Shown one piece after another: positions 1-7,515 of a DNA stretch of 37,720 nt (positions are counted from its first letter, which is position 1; every line of letters starts with the position of its first letter). Both the position numbers and the translations under genes were made by a program. The notes under the pieces are model-generated. The model was not told where the DNA came from. It made no database searches and saw nothing but the letters and a program-made list of their open reading frames with translations. Origin of the DNA: CBDUSL01 sp965370265 (GTDB taxonomy: Bacteria > Patescibacteriota > Patescibacteriia > JAXHNJ01). Location: contig CBDUSL010000003.1 in assembly GCA_965370265.1 (NCBI GenBank), forward strand, positions 1 to 37,720, given 5' to 3'.

Positions 1-232
1 TGGCGTGTAAAATTTCTCCCCGGGCGTTAACCGGTCCGGCGAAAGATGCACAAATATTTTTCGCTTTTTGGGGCTCATAAATTTCTATTGATTCTCGAAT
101 ATTTTTTAATAGATATTTAAGACCTTTTTCTTTGGCGTTAAGAATTTTATGACTTTTAAAAACCCGGTTATTTTTAACAATACCGGTGTATATCTTGCTT
201 CCGCCTATGTCAGTGCAAATTGAATAAGACAT
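1..232 (-). CDS. ROK-family sugar kinase (glucokinase-like), N-terminal part only
   Basis: Reading the minus strand from an ATG at 232 gives 77 codons with no stop, running off the left edge. The N-terminus carries TDIGGSKIYTGIV (about residues 8-20), the phosphate-binding motif of ROK kinases (usual form DxGGTK), and later FAGPVNARGEIL (about 64-75), which matches the ROK GPVN-G-I segment. ROK kinases phosphorylate glucose or related hexoses with ATP in the cytoplasm; the true sugar cannot be told from this fragment. A glucokinase would fit the alpha-glucan operon and the sugar isomerase further on. The gene is divergent from tyrS with 54 bp between starts, and a good promoter is visible in that gap. 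The catalytic Asp and zinc motif lie outside the window. ROK repressors share the fold, but no N-terminal helix-turn-helix is present here, so a kinase is favoured. Confidence 0.8.
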   Translation of the reverse strand, partial: MSYSICTDIGGSKIYTGIVKNNRVFKSHKILNAKEKGLKYLLKNIRESIEIYEPQKAKNICASFAGPVNARGEILHA

Positions 233-256
233 ATATAATTGGTTTGGATTATTTCC

Positions 257-285
257 ATTATAACAAAAATAAGGTATAATTTCAA
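257..285 (-). promoter_or_regulatory. Promoter for the ROK kinase gene
   Basis: On the minus strand TTGAAA (285-280) and TATAAT (262-257) are separated by 17 nt, a near-consensus housekeeping promoter. Transcription would start near 250, giving a leader of about 18 nt without a clear Shine-Dalgarno. It overlaps the tyrS promoter on the other strand, so the two may compete. Confidence 0.6.
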
Positions 286-286
286 T
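275..286 (+). promoter_or_regulatory. -10 box placed for leaderless tyrS transcription
   Basis: TATAAT at 275-280 is followed by only 6 nt before the tyrS ATG at 287, so the expected transcription start falls on or next to the start codon. There is no Shine-Dalgarno between them. The -35 region is poor (TTCCAT, 253-258). Confidence 0.5.
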
Positions 287-1471
287 ATGAATAAAGAAGA
301 GAAAATTAAAAAGGTGCTTAGACGAGGAGTGGCTGAGCTTATCAGCGAAAAGAATATTAGGAATAAATTATCCTCGGGTAAGAAATTAAGAGTCAAACTA
401 GGCATCGATGCCACGGGTTATGATCTGCATATTGGTCACGCCGTTCCTCTAAGAAAGCTAAAGGCTTTTCAGGACCTTGGTCATCAGGTGGTGTTAATTA
501 TTGGTGATTATACCACGCGGATCGGTGATCCTTCTGGTTTGGACAAAAGCCGCCCCCAGTTATCTGAAAGTGAGGTTGAAAAACACGCTAAAGATTATGT
601 TGATCAGGCCTCTCTGATTTTAGATAAGGAAAAAACGGAAGTGAGATGGCAGAGTGAATGGTTTGAGGACTTTGATCTTCAAACGGTGATTGATTTAACT
701 TCCAAAGCAACCTTAGCTCAGGTTTTGTCTCACGAAACATTTAAAAACCGCCTGAAAAAAGGACTCCCTCTTTCTACCCATGAAGTTATTTATCCCTTTT
801 TGCAGGGTTATGATTCTGTAGCCGTAAAAGCTGATATTGAAATCGGAGGGATTGATCAAAAGTTTAACCTTCTAATGGGTCGGGAGATTCAAAGATCTTT
901 TAACCAGCCTTCACAGGATATTATGACCTTGAATTATTTAATGGGCTCGGACGGCCGGAAAATGAGCAAAACTTTTAATAATTATATTGCTCTTAAAGAC
1001 TCGCCAAAAGAAATGTATGGCAAAGTTATGTCAATTGCCGATGATTTAATTATTGATTATTTCACTTTAGCCACCGAAGTACCCTTGATTGAGATTGAAG
1101 AAATAAAAAAATCATTAAGCTCCGGTGATAACCCCAGAGACCACAAAGCCAGACTGGCTCGGGAAATAGTTATTCTTTATCATTCAAAAAAGGAAGCCGA
1201 AAAAGCTGAAAAAGAATTTGATAAAGTTTTTAAAAACAAAGAATTGCCCAGCGATATTCCTGTTTTCACCCCCACTAAATCTAAATTACCGATTATGGAT
1301 TTATTGGTTGGTTCAGGAATGACTGATAGCAAAAGCGAGGCACGGCGTTTGATTGAACAGGGAGGAGTTTCCATTAATGAAAAAAGAGTAGAAGACTCCA
1401 AAAAAGAAATAAGTTTTAAAAAAAACGATATTATAAAAGTTGGAAAAAGAAAGTTTTTAAAAATAAAATAA
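287..1471 (+). CDS. tyrS: Tyrosyl-tRNA synthetase
   Basis: Charges tRNA-Tyr with tyrosine in the cytoplasm. The 394-residue protein has the class I signatures HIGH (residues 48-51) and KMSKT (225-229). The Rossmann catalytic domain covers roughly 1-320, and a C-terminal S4 RNA-binding domain about 335-394 (LLVGSGMTDSKSEARRLIEQ). HIGH and KMSKT, in place of the HVGH/KFGKT of E. coli TyrS, point to the TyrZ-like branch. An open frame extends upstream to 239, but ATG 287 begins the conserved protein and sits 6 nt after a TATAAT box, so I take it as a leaderless start. Length is normal. It stands alone, divergent from the ROK kinase and convergent with the glucan operon, with its own terminator. 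Confidence 0.95.
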   Translation: MNKEEKIKKVLRRGVAELISEKNIRNKLSSGKKLRVKLGIDATGYDLHIGHAVPLRKLKAFQDLGHQVVLIIGDYTTRIGDPSGLDKSRPQLSESEVEKHAKDYVDQASLILDKEKTEVRWQSEWFEDFDLQTVIDLTSKATLAQVLSHETFKNRLKKGLPLSTHEVIYPFLQGYDSVAVKADIEIGGIDQKFNLLMGREIQRSFNQPSQDIMTLNYLMGSDGRKMSKTFNNYIALKDSPKEMYGKVMSIADDLIIDYFTLATEVPLIEIEEIKKSLSSGDNPRDHKARLAREIVILYHSKKEAEKAEKEFDKVFKNKELPSDIPVFTPTKSKLPIMDLLVGSGMTDSKSEARRLIEQGGVSINEKRVEDSKKEISFKKNDIIKVGKRKFLKIK

Positions 1472-1482
1472 ACATAGATAAT

Positions 1483-1513
1483 AAAAACAAGCTGCTATTT
1501 TAGCTGTTTTTTT
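1483..1513 (+). terminator. Intrinsic terminator after tyrS
   Basis: AAAAACAAGCT pairs with AGCTGTTTTTTT around the loop GCTATTTT, with one bulged base, and ends in seven T residues. It lies 12 nt after the tyrS stop. Confidence 0.6.
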
Positions 1514-1516
1514 AAT

Positions 1517-1551
1517 AAAAAAAACCAACGCACTTTGGAAAAGACGCGTTG
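1517..1551 (-). terminator. Intrinsic terminator of the glucan operon
   Basis: On the minus strand CAACGC (from 1551) pairs with GCGTTG (to 1526), with an inner CTTT/AAAG helix and a short TCC loop, followed directly by eight T residues (A-run 1517-1524 on the plus strand). It would end the long minus-strand operon about 160 nt after the galT-like stop. Confidence 0.7.
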
Positions 1552-1575
1552 AGGTAATATTTTATTACCACCAGA

Positions 1576-1693
1576 GCAGGCTTTCCAGCCTGCGATGGAA
1601 GTATAAAAAGATTGGAAATGAAATATGAATGGAAATGCGTAGTCGAGGCTGGAAAACCTCGACTAATTTTCGGCAAGGCGTGGAAGTCTTGTC
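1576..1693. repeat. Cluster of three palindromes sharing a TTCC/GGAA loop
   Basis: Three hairpins follow one another: GCAGGCT/AGCCTGC (1576-1582 with 1587-1593, loop TTCC); TAGTCGAGG/CCTCGACTA (1640-1648 with 1657-1665, loop CTGGAAAA); and GGCAAGGC/GTCTTGTC (1672-1679 with 1686-1693, two G-T pairs, loop GTGGAA). The stems differ but all loops carry the GGAA/TTCC core, with the first in the opposite orientation to the other two. They lie in the 3' untranslated end of the glucan operon, between convergent genes, as REP-type elements often do. No REP-associated transposase is in the window. Confidence 0.55.
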
Positions 1694-1712
1694 TACAAAT
1701 TTTATGGATAAT

Positions 1713-2660
1713 TTATTTCGCTCGGTAAAATTTAGCCGCCTCTTCCGGTGAAACGGAATTAGCAATCAAGCGGGAACCAAGCTCAAGTCCAGCCCAGACA
1801 TTTCTCCGCGGAGATATTCTTAGATAAAAATGTTCATCATTATAGTGAACAGCCTGATGGAGATAATAATTATAAGGCAGATTATGTTTGTGCAGTTTTT
1901 CCAAAAGTTTATCCAGGATTTTAGCCATGGATTTTATCTCTTTTTTTGTTAAAAGAGAAATATTATCAACATGACGCTTGGGGAAAATCCAAGCTTCATA
2001 ATTATAAGTTGAAGCATAGGGGGTAAAGCAGGAAACATTTTCGTCTTCCCAGACAAAGCGGGGGGTCTTTGGCGACTTGACGATTAAATCACAGTAATAA
2101 CAGGTGCCCATCTGAATTTTATATTCCTGGGCTCGGGTTAGCTTGTCCAAGATATGTGGAGGCAGGAAAGCAGTGGCAAAGACTTGCGAATGAGCGTGGG
2201 TGATAGAAGCGCCCGCTCGCCCGCCGTTATTTTTAAAAATCAGTAAATACTGCATTTTTTTATCTTGGGAGATGACATGGGTGCGCTTTTGATAAACTTC
2301 CAATATTTTTTCAATATGGCTAAGCGGCAGTTCAGCCATTTCTTTGTCGTGATCCGGGGTTTCAATAATTACCTCTTGTTGGCCGTAGGCTTTGGGATTA
2401 TCAGTGGAGACAATAGGAAAAATATTTTTTATCACTTTAATTTGCCATTTTTTTCCTTTTCCCACGGTTAAAATAGCTTTTACTTTATTAACTTTTTCAG
2501 GGCAAAAAACACAATCTTTTTTACTTATTGGTTTGGCACAACCTTCTTCTTTAAAATGATTAGGTCTTTTAGCCCGGCCTGGAGCGATAATAACCGCCCG
2601 ATCGTGGATATAATCCTGCCGGATTTCTGCCTGAAGTTTTTGGGTTTCCTTTTTTAACAT
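1713..2660 (-). CDS. GalT-like hexose-1-phosphate nucleotidylyltransferase
   Basis: A 315-residue protein of the galactose-1-phosphate uridylyltransferase family (HIT superfamily). It has the zinc-type pair CVFC (50-53), a second CYYC pair, the active-site motif THAHSQ (154-159; His157 is the expected nucleotidylated histidine) and the C-terminal HFY..SPRR.VWAGLELG block. The classical motif is HPHxQ, and bacterial variants with another residue in place of Pro are common. Family members move a UMP or AMP group between a nucleotide sugar and a sugar phosphate. As last gene of an alpha-glucan operon, 3 nt after glgA, it may work on glucose-1-P and UDP- or ADP-glucose and not in the Leloir pathway; no galK or galE is here. 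Start ATG 2660 agrees with family length. GalT versus ADP-sugar phosphorylase cannot be settled by eye. Confidence 0.8.
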   Translation of the reverse strand: MLKKETQKLQAEIRQDYIHDRAVIIAPGRAKRPNHFKEEGCAKPISKKDCVFCPEKVNKVKAILTVGKGKKWQIKVIKNIFPIVSTDNPKAYGQQEVIIETPDHDKEMAELPLSHIEKILEVYQKRTHVISQDKKMQYLLIFKNNGGRAGASITHAHSQVFATAFLPPHILDKLTRAQEYKIQMGTCYYCDLIVKSPKTPRFVWEDENVSCFTPYASTYNYEAWIFPKRHVDNISLLTKKEIKSMAKILDKLLEKLHKHNLPYNYYLHQAVHYNDEHFYLRISPRRNVWAGLELGSRLIANSVSPEEAAKFYRAK

Positions 2661-2663
2661 TTA

Positions 2664-4142
2664 TTATGAGTTTAATAATTTTTGATAAAGTTTAATATAT
2701 TCTTGAGATGACTTGTCCCAGGAATAATCGCCGGACATCCCGTTTTTAATAATGTTCATCCATTCGCCTTTATTATGGTACATTTTGAGAGCTCTTTCAA
2801 TAGCCGCCAAAAAATCTTTACCGGTAAATTTTTCAAAACTGAAACCGGTGCCTTCTTTTGTTTCAGGATTGTATTCAGGAACCGTGTCTGCCAGACCGCC
2901 CGTCGCCCGGACAATAGGAATATTGCCGTAACGCATAGAAATCATCTGGCCCAAGCCGCAAGGCTCAAAACGTGAGGGCATAAGAAACATATCAGAACCG
3001 GCATATATTTTCTGGGCCAAAGTGGCATCAAAGGCCAGGGTGACGGAAATTTTATTCGGATATTTTTCACCTGATTCTTTCAACTCTTTTTCCAACTTAG
3101 GGTCGCCTGTTCCCAGAATTACCAACTGGAGATTTTCTTTTTCTAATTTAGGTAGTATTTCTACCAGTAAATCAATACCTTTTTGGTCAGCCAATCTTCC
3201 CACTAAGCCCAAAACTGGAATTTTTTCATTAACTTCCAGATTTGATATTTCCTGAAGGTGTTTTTTGTTTTCATTTTTAATTTCTATATTTTCTAAAGAA
3301 TATTTTTTGTAAATTTGGTTATCAACTTCAGGGTTAAAGCTTTCCAAATCAATACCATTCAAGATGCCGGAAATGTCTTTTTTTCGCTTTTTTAAATGTT
3401 TTTCCAAACCACAACCATATTCACGGGTTAAGATTTCTTTAGCATATTTTGGGCTGACCGTATTAAGCAGGTCTGCATCTTTGATCGCCTGTTCAAGATA
3501 TCTTATATTTTCATGGTCAAAGGGTATGAGATTGTGTTTCCGAGCATCTGTTTCGGAAATACCGAGACTTTCAAGGACTTCTTGGTAGTTATAATTACCC
3601 TGATAAGCGAGATTATGGATGGTTAACAGGGTTTTGACCTTGTTTAGTTTTGGTTTTTCCTCTTCCAGGTATTTTTCTAAAAATGGAATAATGCCGACAT
3701 GCCAGTCATGGCAGTGAATTACATCCGGCCAAAACGAAACGGGTTCAAATATTTCAAAAATACTGCGGGCAAAAAAAGTAAAACGGTGAAGTTCTTCAGC
3801 CGAACCGCCGGAAGAAGCGTCTGCCTCCACATAAACCCCGCCCTTGCCCAAATATTTTAAATTATCAATAAAATAAACAGGCACTTCGCTCATAGGCAGG
3901 TTAGCTTGCCAAATGTCTATTAATTCTTCTTTTCCCGCGAAAGGAACTTTTATTTTTTCGGCGATTTTCGTAAGGCCGTATTCTTTTTCGTCAATAACAC
4001 CGTATTTAGGAATAACTATTCTGACATCTATTCCTAGTTTTTTAAGACTTTTGGGCAGGGCCCCAATAACATCACCCAGCCCCCCCACTTTGGCCATAGG
4101 GGTAAGCTCAGCGGCTGTAAATAAAACCTTTATTTCTGGCAT
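2664..4142 (-). CDS. glgA: Glycogen/starch synthase (first copy)
   Basis: A 492-residue GT5 glycosyltransferase with GT-B fold. It transfers glucose from ADP-glucose (or UDP-glucose) to the non-reducing end of an alpha-1,4-glucan. The N-terminus has the donor-binding KVGGLGDV motif (Lys18) and the C-terminal Rossmann half carries RFEPCGLGQMISMRYG and the TGGLADTV loop, both diagnostic. Length is typical of bacterial GlgA. It overlaps the upstream double-kinase gene by 13 nt and is followed after 3 nt by the galT-like gene, so it is translated within one operon. A second GlgA is encoded at 8751-10214; the two are clearly paralogous but well diverged, so they may differ in donor or in priming versus elongation. 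No glgC (ADP-glucose pyrophosphorylase) lies in the operon, leaving donor supply open. Confidence 0.92.
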   Translation of the reverse strand: MPEIKVLFTAAELTPMAKVGGLGDVIGALPKSLKKLGIDVRIVIPKYGVIDEKEYGLTKIAEKIKVPFAGKEELIDIWQANLPMSEVPVYFIDNLKYLGKGGVYVEADASSGGSAEELHRFTFFARSIFEIFEPVSFWPDVIHCHDWHVGIIPFLEKYLEEEKPKLNKVKTLLTIHNLAYQGNYNYQEVLESLGISETDARKHNLIPFDHENIRYLEQAIKDADLLNTVSPKYAKEILTREYGCGLEKHLKKRKKDISGILNGIDLESFNPEVDNQIYKKYSLENIEIKNENKKHLQEISNLEVNEKIPVLGLVGRLADQKGIDLLVEILPKLEKENLQLVILGTGDPKLEKELKESGEKYPNKISVTLAFDATLAQKIYAGSDMFLMPSRFEPCGLGQMISMRYGNIPIVRATGGLADTVPEYNPETKEGTGFSFEKFTGKDFLAAIERALKMYHNKGEWMNIIKNGMSGDYSWDKSSQEYIKLYQKLLNS

Positions 4143-6154
4143 AATAAATTTTCCTTAATAATATTATTTAATATTTTAACATACTTATGGCGGTTTTTAT
4201 CTTTGGCTCCCATTAAAGTGGCTGTGATGGTCCAGATATCTAAAGCTGCTCTTACCTGGGCTAATTTAACGTTTTTTTCCACTTGCCTGCCTAAAGATTT
4301 TTTAACGGTTTTAAGATAATTGTTGAGAAAAATATTTTGCAGCTGATTAATTTTTTTATGGCTGATTACTCCTTTCAGCATTATTCTTAGATGAACTAAA
4401 AAATTAGCCACGTCAAAAGAGGGGAAGAAAAGGGAAGAGAGAGTAAAGTCGATAAGAGCAATTTCGTTTTTCGGTGTGACAATTATATTAGAAGCTTGTA
4501 AATCATTGTGGGAAAGAACTTTTTTTGACCCTTTAAATTTTATGGAGGCGGTTTTTAAATATTCCCTGGTATAAGAGGATATGACTTTATAGTTAGCCGG
4601 GTCGTACTTTTTTATTTTAGCTCTTACTTCTTTAAAATAGGAAACCTCTTTTATTTTTGTGGTTCTGACTTTTGGCAAAGGCAGATTATGAAGGGTGGCC
4701 AAAGAAATGGCGGTTTTTCGGAGTAAAATTTTAAATAGATTACTCTTAAAGCTTATTTCCCTAAGTCTTTTTCCCGGAGTTTCTTCATAAAGAATATAGG
4801 GAATGCGGGCGAAGTAATGAAGAGGGCGGGGAGAGATAAGATTTTTTTTGTTATTTTCAAAAATAAATTTCATTAACTTGTACGTATCCGCATCGATTGT
4901 ATTTCCACGGACAATTTTTTCTATCTGTTTGTTTTTTTTATTCACCATGGTTAACTTTGTTCTGGTAAGGAAACTTGTTTCCGAGAGAGCCTCCGGATGC
5001 GATATTTTTAAAGAGATAATATGCCTTTCTTCGGGAAAAAGGCGCCGTAGGCTTTTATTAAAAAGCTTTAACATCAGCTTTTCGTCAGTAAAAATTTCTT
5101 TTAAAGAACCAGTTTTTTTATCACTGATTATTTGTTTATCAATTCTAATTTTAAGTTTCCGACACAATTTTTTGGCCTGTTCCATGTTTTTAATAACCGC
5201 CGGCCGGACCACATTTGGATCGCGGGTAGAAACGATATAAGCAATTATTTGCATAATCCACCAAAGTTCATGGATCATTAATCGCCTCTGAATTTTTTTC
5301 AATTTTTGCCCGGTTGCTTTTAGGTAATTATCCAAAAATATTTTTCGGGCATTTCTGATTACTCTGGAATTGGCTGAAAAAAACCAAGTTAGCATATTAA
5401 GCTGGGCCAGATAATTGGCGACATCACTTAAGGGGTCATAGGCGTAGCTTCTTCCCCAGTCAATAATTGCGACTTTATCTTTGTTGATAATGACATTATT
5501 AGGATTGGGGTCTCCGTGAGTAAGGATGAAAGTATTTTTACGATTGAATACCTCATTCTTAAAAAGAGGGAAAATCTGCTCCAAAATAGTGGCGCCGATT
5601 GCATAAACATCGGGAAAATTATTTTTATAGTCGTCTATAAAATAATTTATTTCATTTTTTATCTCCGGCAGTTTTTTCTTGATCCCCTTTTTAATTTTCA
5701 TATTATGAAGCCGGGCCAGCCAGAGGGCTGATTGTTTGACCATATATTTTACATTACCTCTGTTTTTTACAATATAATTCGTCAGAGGTATTCCTGGATA
5801 ATCTTCATAAAGAACCAAGTTTAGGGATTTGTAGTAACCCAGAGGAATGGGCACCTGAAACGGGCCAGAAGCAAAATTATGCTGGAAAAGAATTTTCTTT
5901 GTTTTGTCGGCGACCATGCTTTCCCGCCAGGTATCTTTTGAGGGAACATTTCCACGTATTACTTTTTTAATGATTTTACCCCTTGGAGTTTCTATCGCTA
6001 AATCGTATTTTAGGGCTTTTTTAAAGGTCATTCCGCCCACATCGGTAACTCGTAATTCTTTAAGAATAGAACCTTTGGGAAATTTTTCCTTAATTATCCG
6101 GTTGAAAAATTTACCCATTATCTTTTTATTTTTAGCGTCTTCAAAAGCTTTCAT
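4130..6154 (-). CDS. Double APH/choline-kinase-like protein (two kinase domains in one chain)
   Basis: A 674-residue protein made of two halves of the aminoglycoside/choline kinase fold. Half one (about 30-330) has a K-V-I-R-G-N strand near 65-69, the catalytic loop HGDPNPNN (213-220) and the metal-binding IDW (231-233). Half two (about 370-670) repeats this with I-V-R-G-N near 414-418, HNDLQASN (549-556) and IDF (568-570). Both halves keep the Brenner motif HxDxxxxN and the second Asp, so both could be active. The family phosphorylates small hydroxyl compounds, and maltokinase (Mak/Pep2) is a relative used in alpha-glucan metabolism. The position between GH57 and glgA suggests a sugar or maltooligosaccharide substrate, but no GlgE is present, so maltokinase is only a guess. 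It overlaps the GH57 gene by 1 nt and glgA by 13 nt. Confidence 0.75.
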   Translation of the reverse strand: MKAFEDAKNKKIMGKFFNRIIKEKFPKGSILKELRVTDVGGMTFKKALKYDLAIETPRGKIIKKVIRGNVPSKDTWRESMVADKTKKILFQHNFASGPFQVPIPLGYYKSLNLVLYEDYPGIPLTNYIVKNRGNVKYMVKQSALWLARLHNMKIKKGIKKKLPEIKNEINYFIDDYKNNFPDVYAIGATILEQIFPLFKNEVFNRKNTFILTHGDPNPNNVIINKDKVAIIDWGRSYAYDPLSDVANYLAQLNMLTWFFSANSRVIRNARKIFLDNYLKATGQKLKKIQRRLMIHELWWIMQIIAYIVSTRDPNVVRPAVIKNMEQAKKLCRKLKIRIDKQIISDKKTGSLKEIFTDEKLMLKLFNKSLRRLFPEERHIISLKISHPEALSETSFLTRTKLTMVNKKNKQIEKIVRGNTIDADTYKLMKFIFENNKKNLISPRPLHYFARIPYILYEETPGKRLREISFKSNLFKILLRKTAISLATLHNLPLPKVRTTKIKEVSYFKEVRAKIKKYDPANYKVISSYTREYLKTASIKFKGSKKVLSHNDLQASNIIVTPKNEIALIDFTLSSLFFPSFDVANFLVHLRIMLKGVISHKKINQLQNIFLNNYLKTVKKSLGRQVEKNVKLAQVRAALDIWTITATLMGAKDKNRHKYVKILNNIIKENLLCQK

Positions 6155-7512
6155 TATGTTTTTTTATAAGTTTTTAATTCTTTAATGCGGTCTCTTAGCT
6201 GAGCCGCTCTTTCAAATTCTTCTCTCTTCACCATTAATTTTATCTCTTTTTTTAAATTATTGATAATTTTATTAATCTCCTCTTCCGGTAATTCTGGAAT
6301 AGCTTCATCCGTAAGTTGTCTCACTTCTTCATCTTCTTGTTTACTGAGAGTTTCAACTGTTCCATTTCTTTGCCATTCAAAACCGGTAAACACTATATTT
6401 TGATAAAGTTCTCTCGCTTCTTGTTTTGTTTGTTCGGACACTTTTTTTAATAATAAAATAACATCTTTTAGTTCTTTTGCCCCCGCTTCAATCATTTCTA
6501 AACTCCACCAGGGTTTAGCGGAAGCCCACCAGAACTGGTCAGAATGAACGGCCCGATCAAGGCCCGTCCGGGCCTTTTTATAGCCTTTGTCGCTTGGGCC
6601 GCATTTTTTTAAAGTATTGACTGCCAAATGAAAAAGTTTCCACTGCATTTCGTGAATCTTATTGCCCGGATCTTCCCAACGGGAAAAAGGGGCATTTTTT
6701 TCCAGGTCTTTTTCCATTAATGCCCAAGTGGAAGGAAGGGGTTTGACTTTTTCTCTTTCTTTAAACATTTTGTCAAGATCAGACACTAATACAGTTTCTA
6801 ATTTTTTTGATTCATATATTTCAAAAAGCAGTTTTTCCATGCCTGGTCTATGATGGCCGAATGTTTCTCCATCCATGGCTGTGAGGAGAAAGTCCTTTTT
6901 ATCAAGCCGGTCCCCCAGGCTCTCAATAAGAAGGTTGCCGGTGCCAAGTTGGCCGGAGAGTATTTTATAACTCATTCTTCTTTCTCGGAAATATATTTTT
7001 AAATTTTTTATACCTTCAATTTCGTAAATTTTTGAATAGTTAACTTTCCCCTTTTTAGTCGGAAAGGATAATTCATCAACTATAATCCACTCATAACCCA
7101 TTTCACTCACAATTTCTGCCACTTTATCGGAATAGCCCATTTCCGGCGGAAAAAAACCGCGGGGGTTGTAAAGGCCGCCGAAATATTTTCGGTGAGCTTT
7201 ATTATTCAGCTCAATTTGACGAACTATCTCTTCTTTTGGCAATTTAGGAAGAAGGGGGTGATACTTGGCGCTAGCCGTGAGTTCAATTTGGCCTCTTTTA
7301 AGAAGCATTTTAATGTCATCGATGATATCAGTAAGGCCATTTTCCTCAAAAAGTTCTACCAAGATGGCGTTAATATTAAGAGTTACTTTTGCGTGAGGAT
7401 GCTTTTTTAATCCGTCGGTTATTTTTCGGTACGATTCATCCGCGATTTTTTTTACCCAGTAAGATTTTTGGGTGGGGGGTTGATAGATGTGTAAAAAATT
7501 TGCCCAAATCAT
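6154..7512 (-). CDS. GH57 alpha-glucan hydrolase/transferase with C-terminal UVR motif
   Basis: A 452-residue GH57 enzyme. The N-terminal HIYQPP (8-13), the segment GFFPPEMGYS with candidate nucleophile Glu124, and TAMDGETFGHHRPG with candidate acid/base Asp214 match GH57 conserved regions. The family cleaves or rearranges alpha-1,4 or alpha-1,6 glucans (amylase, glucanotransferase, branching enzyme); the exact activity is not readable here. No signal peptide is seen, so it is probably cytoplasmic. Residues about 417-447 form a UVR motif (KREEFERAAQLRDRIKEL), a short helical hairpin known from UvrB, UvrC, ClpC and McsA, joined by an acidic linker. The neighbouring GH57 paralogue lacks it. The start is 3 nt after the stop of that paralogue. 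Confidence 0.88.
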   Translation of the reverse strand: MIWANFLHIYQPPTQKSYWVKKIADESYRKITDGLKKHPHAKVTLNINAILVELFEENGLTDIIDDIKMLLKRGQIELTASAKYHPLLPKLPKEEIVRQIELNNKAHRKYFGGLYNPRGFFPPEMGYSDKVAEIVSEMGYEWIIVDELSFPTKKGKVNYSKIYEIEGIKNLKIYFRERRMSYKILSGQLGTGNLLIESLGDRLDKKDFLLTAMDGETFGHHRPGMEKLLFEIYESKKLETVLVSDLDKMFKEREKVKPLPSTWALMEKDLEKNAPFSRWEDPGNKIHEMQWKLFHLAVNTLKKCGPSDKGYKKARTGLDRAVHSDQFWWASAKPWWSLEMIEAGAKELKDVILLLKKVSEQTKQEARELYQNIVFTGFEWQRNGTVETLSKQEDEEVRQLTDEAIPELPEEEINKIINNLKKEIKLMVKREEFERAAQLRDRIKELKTYKKT

Positions 7513-7515
7513 AAA

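Noticed and set aside
4848..5240. 130-codon plus-strand open frame
   Set aside because: It lies wholly inside the double-kinase gene on the other strand, has no domain or start signal, and reads as its shadow.
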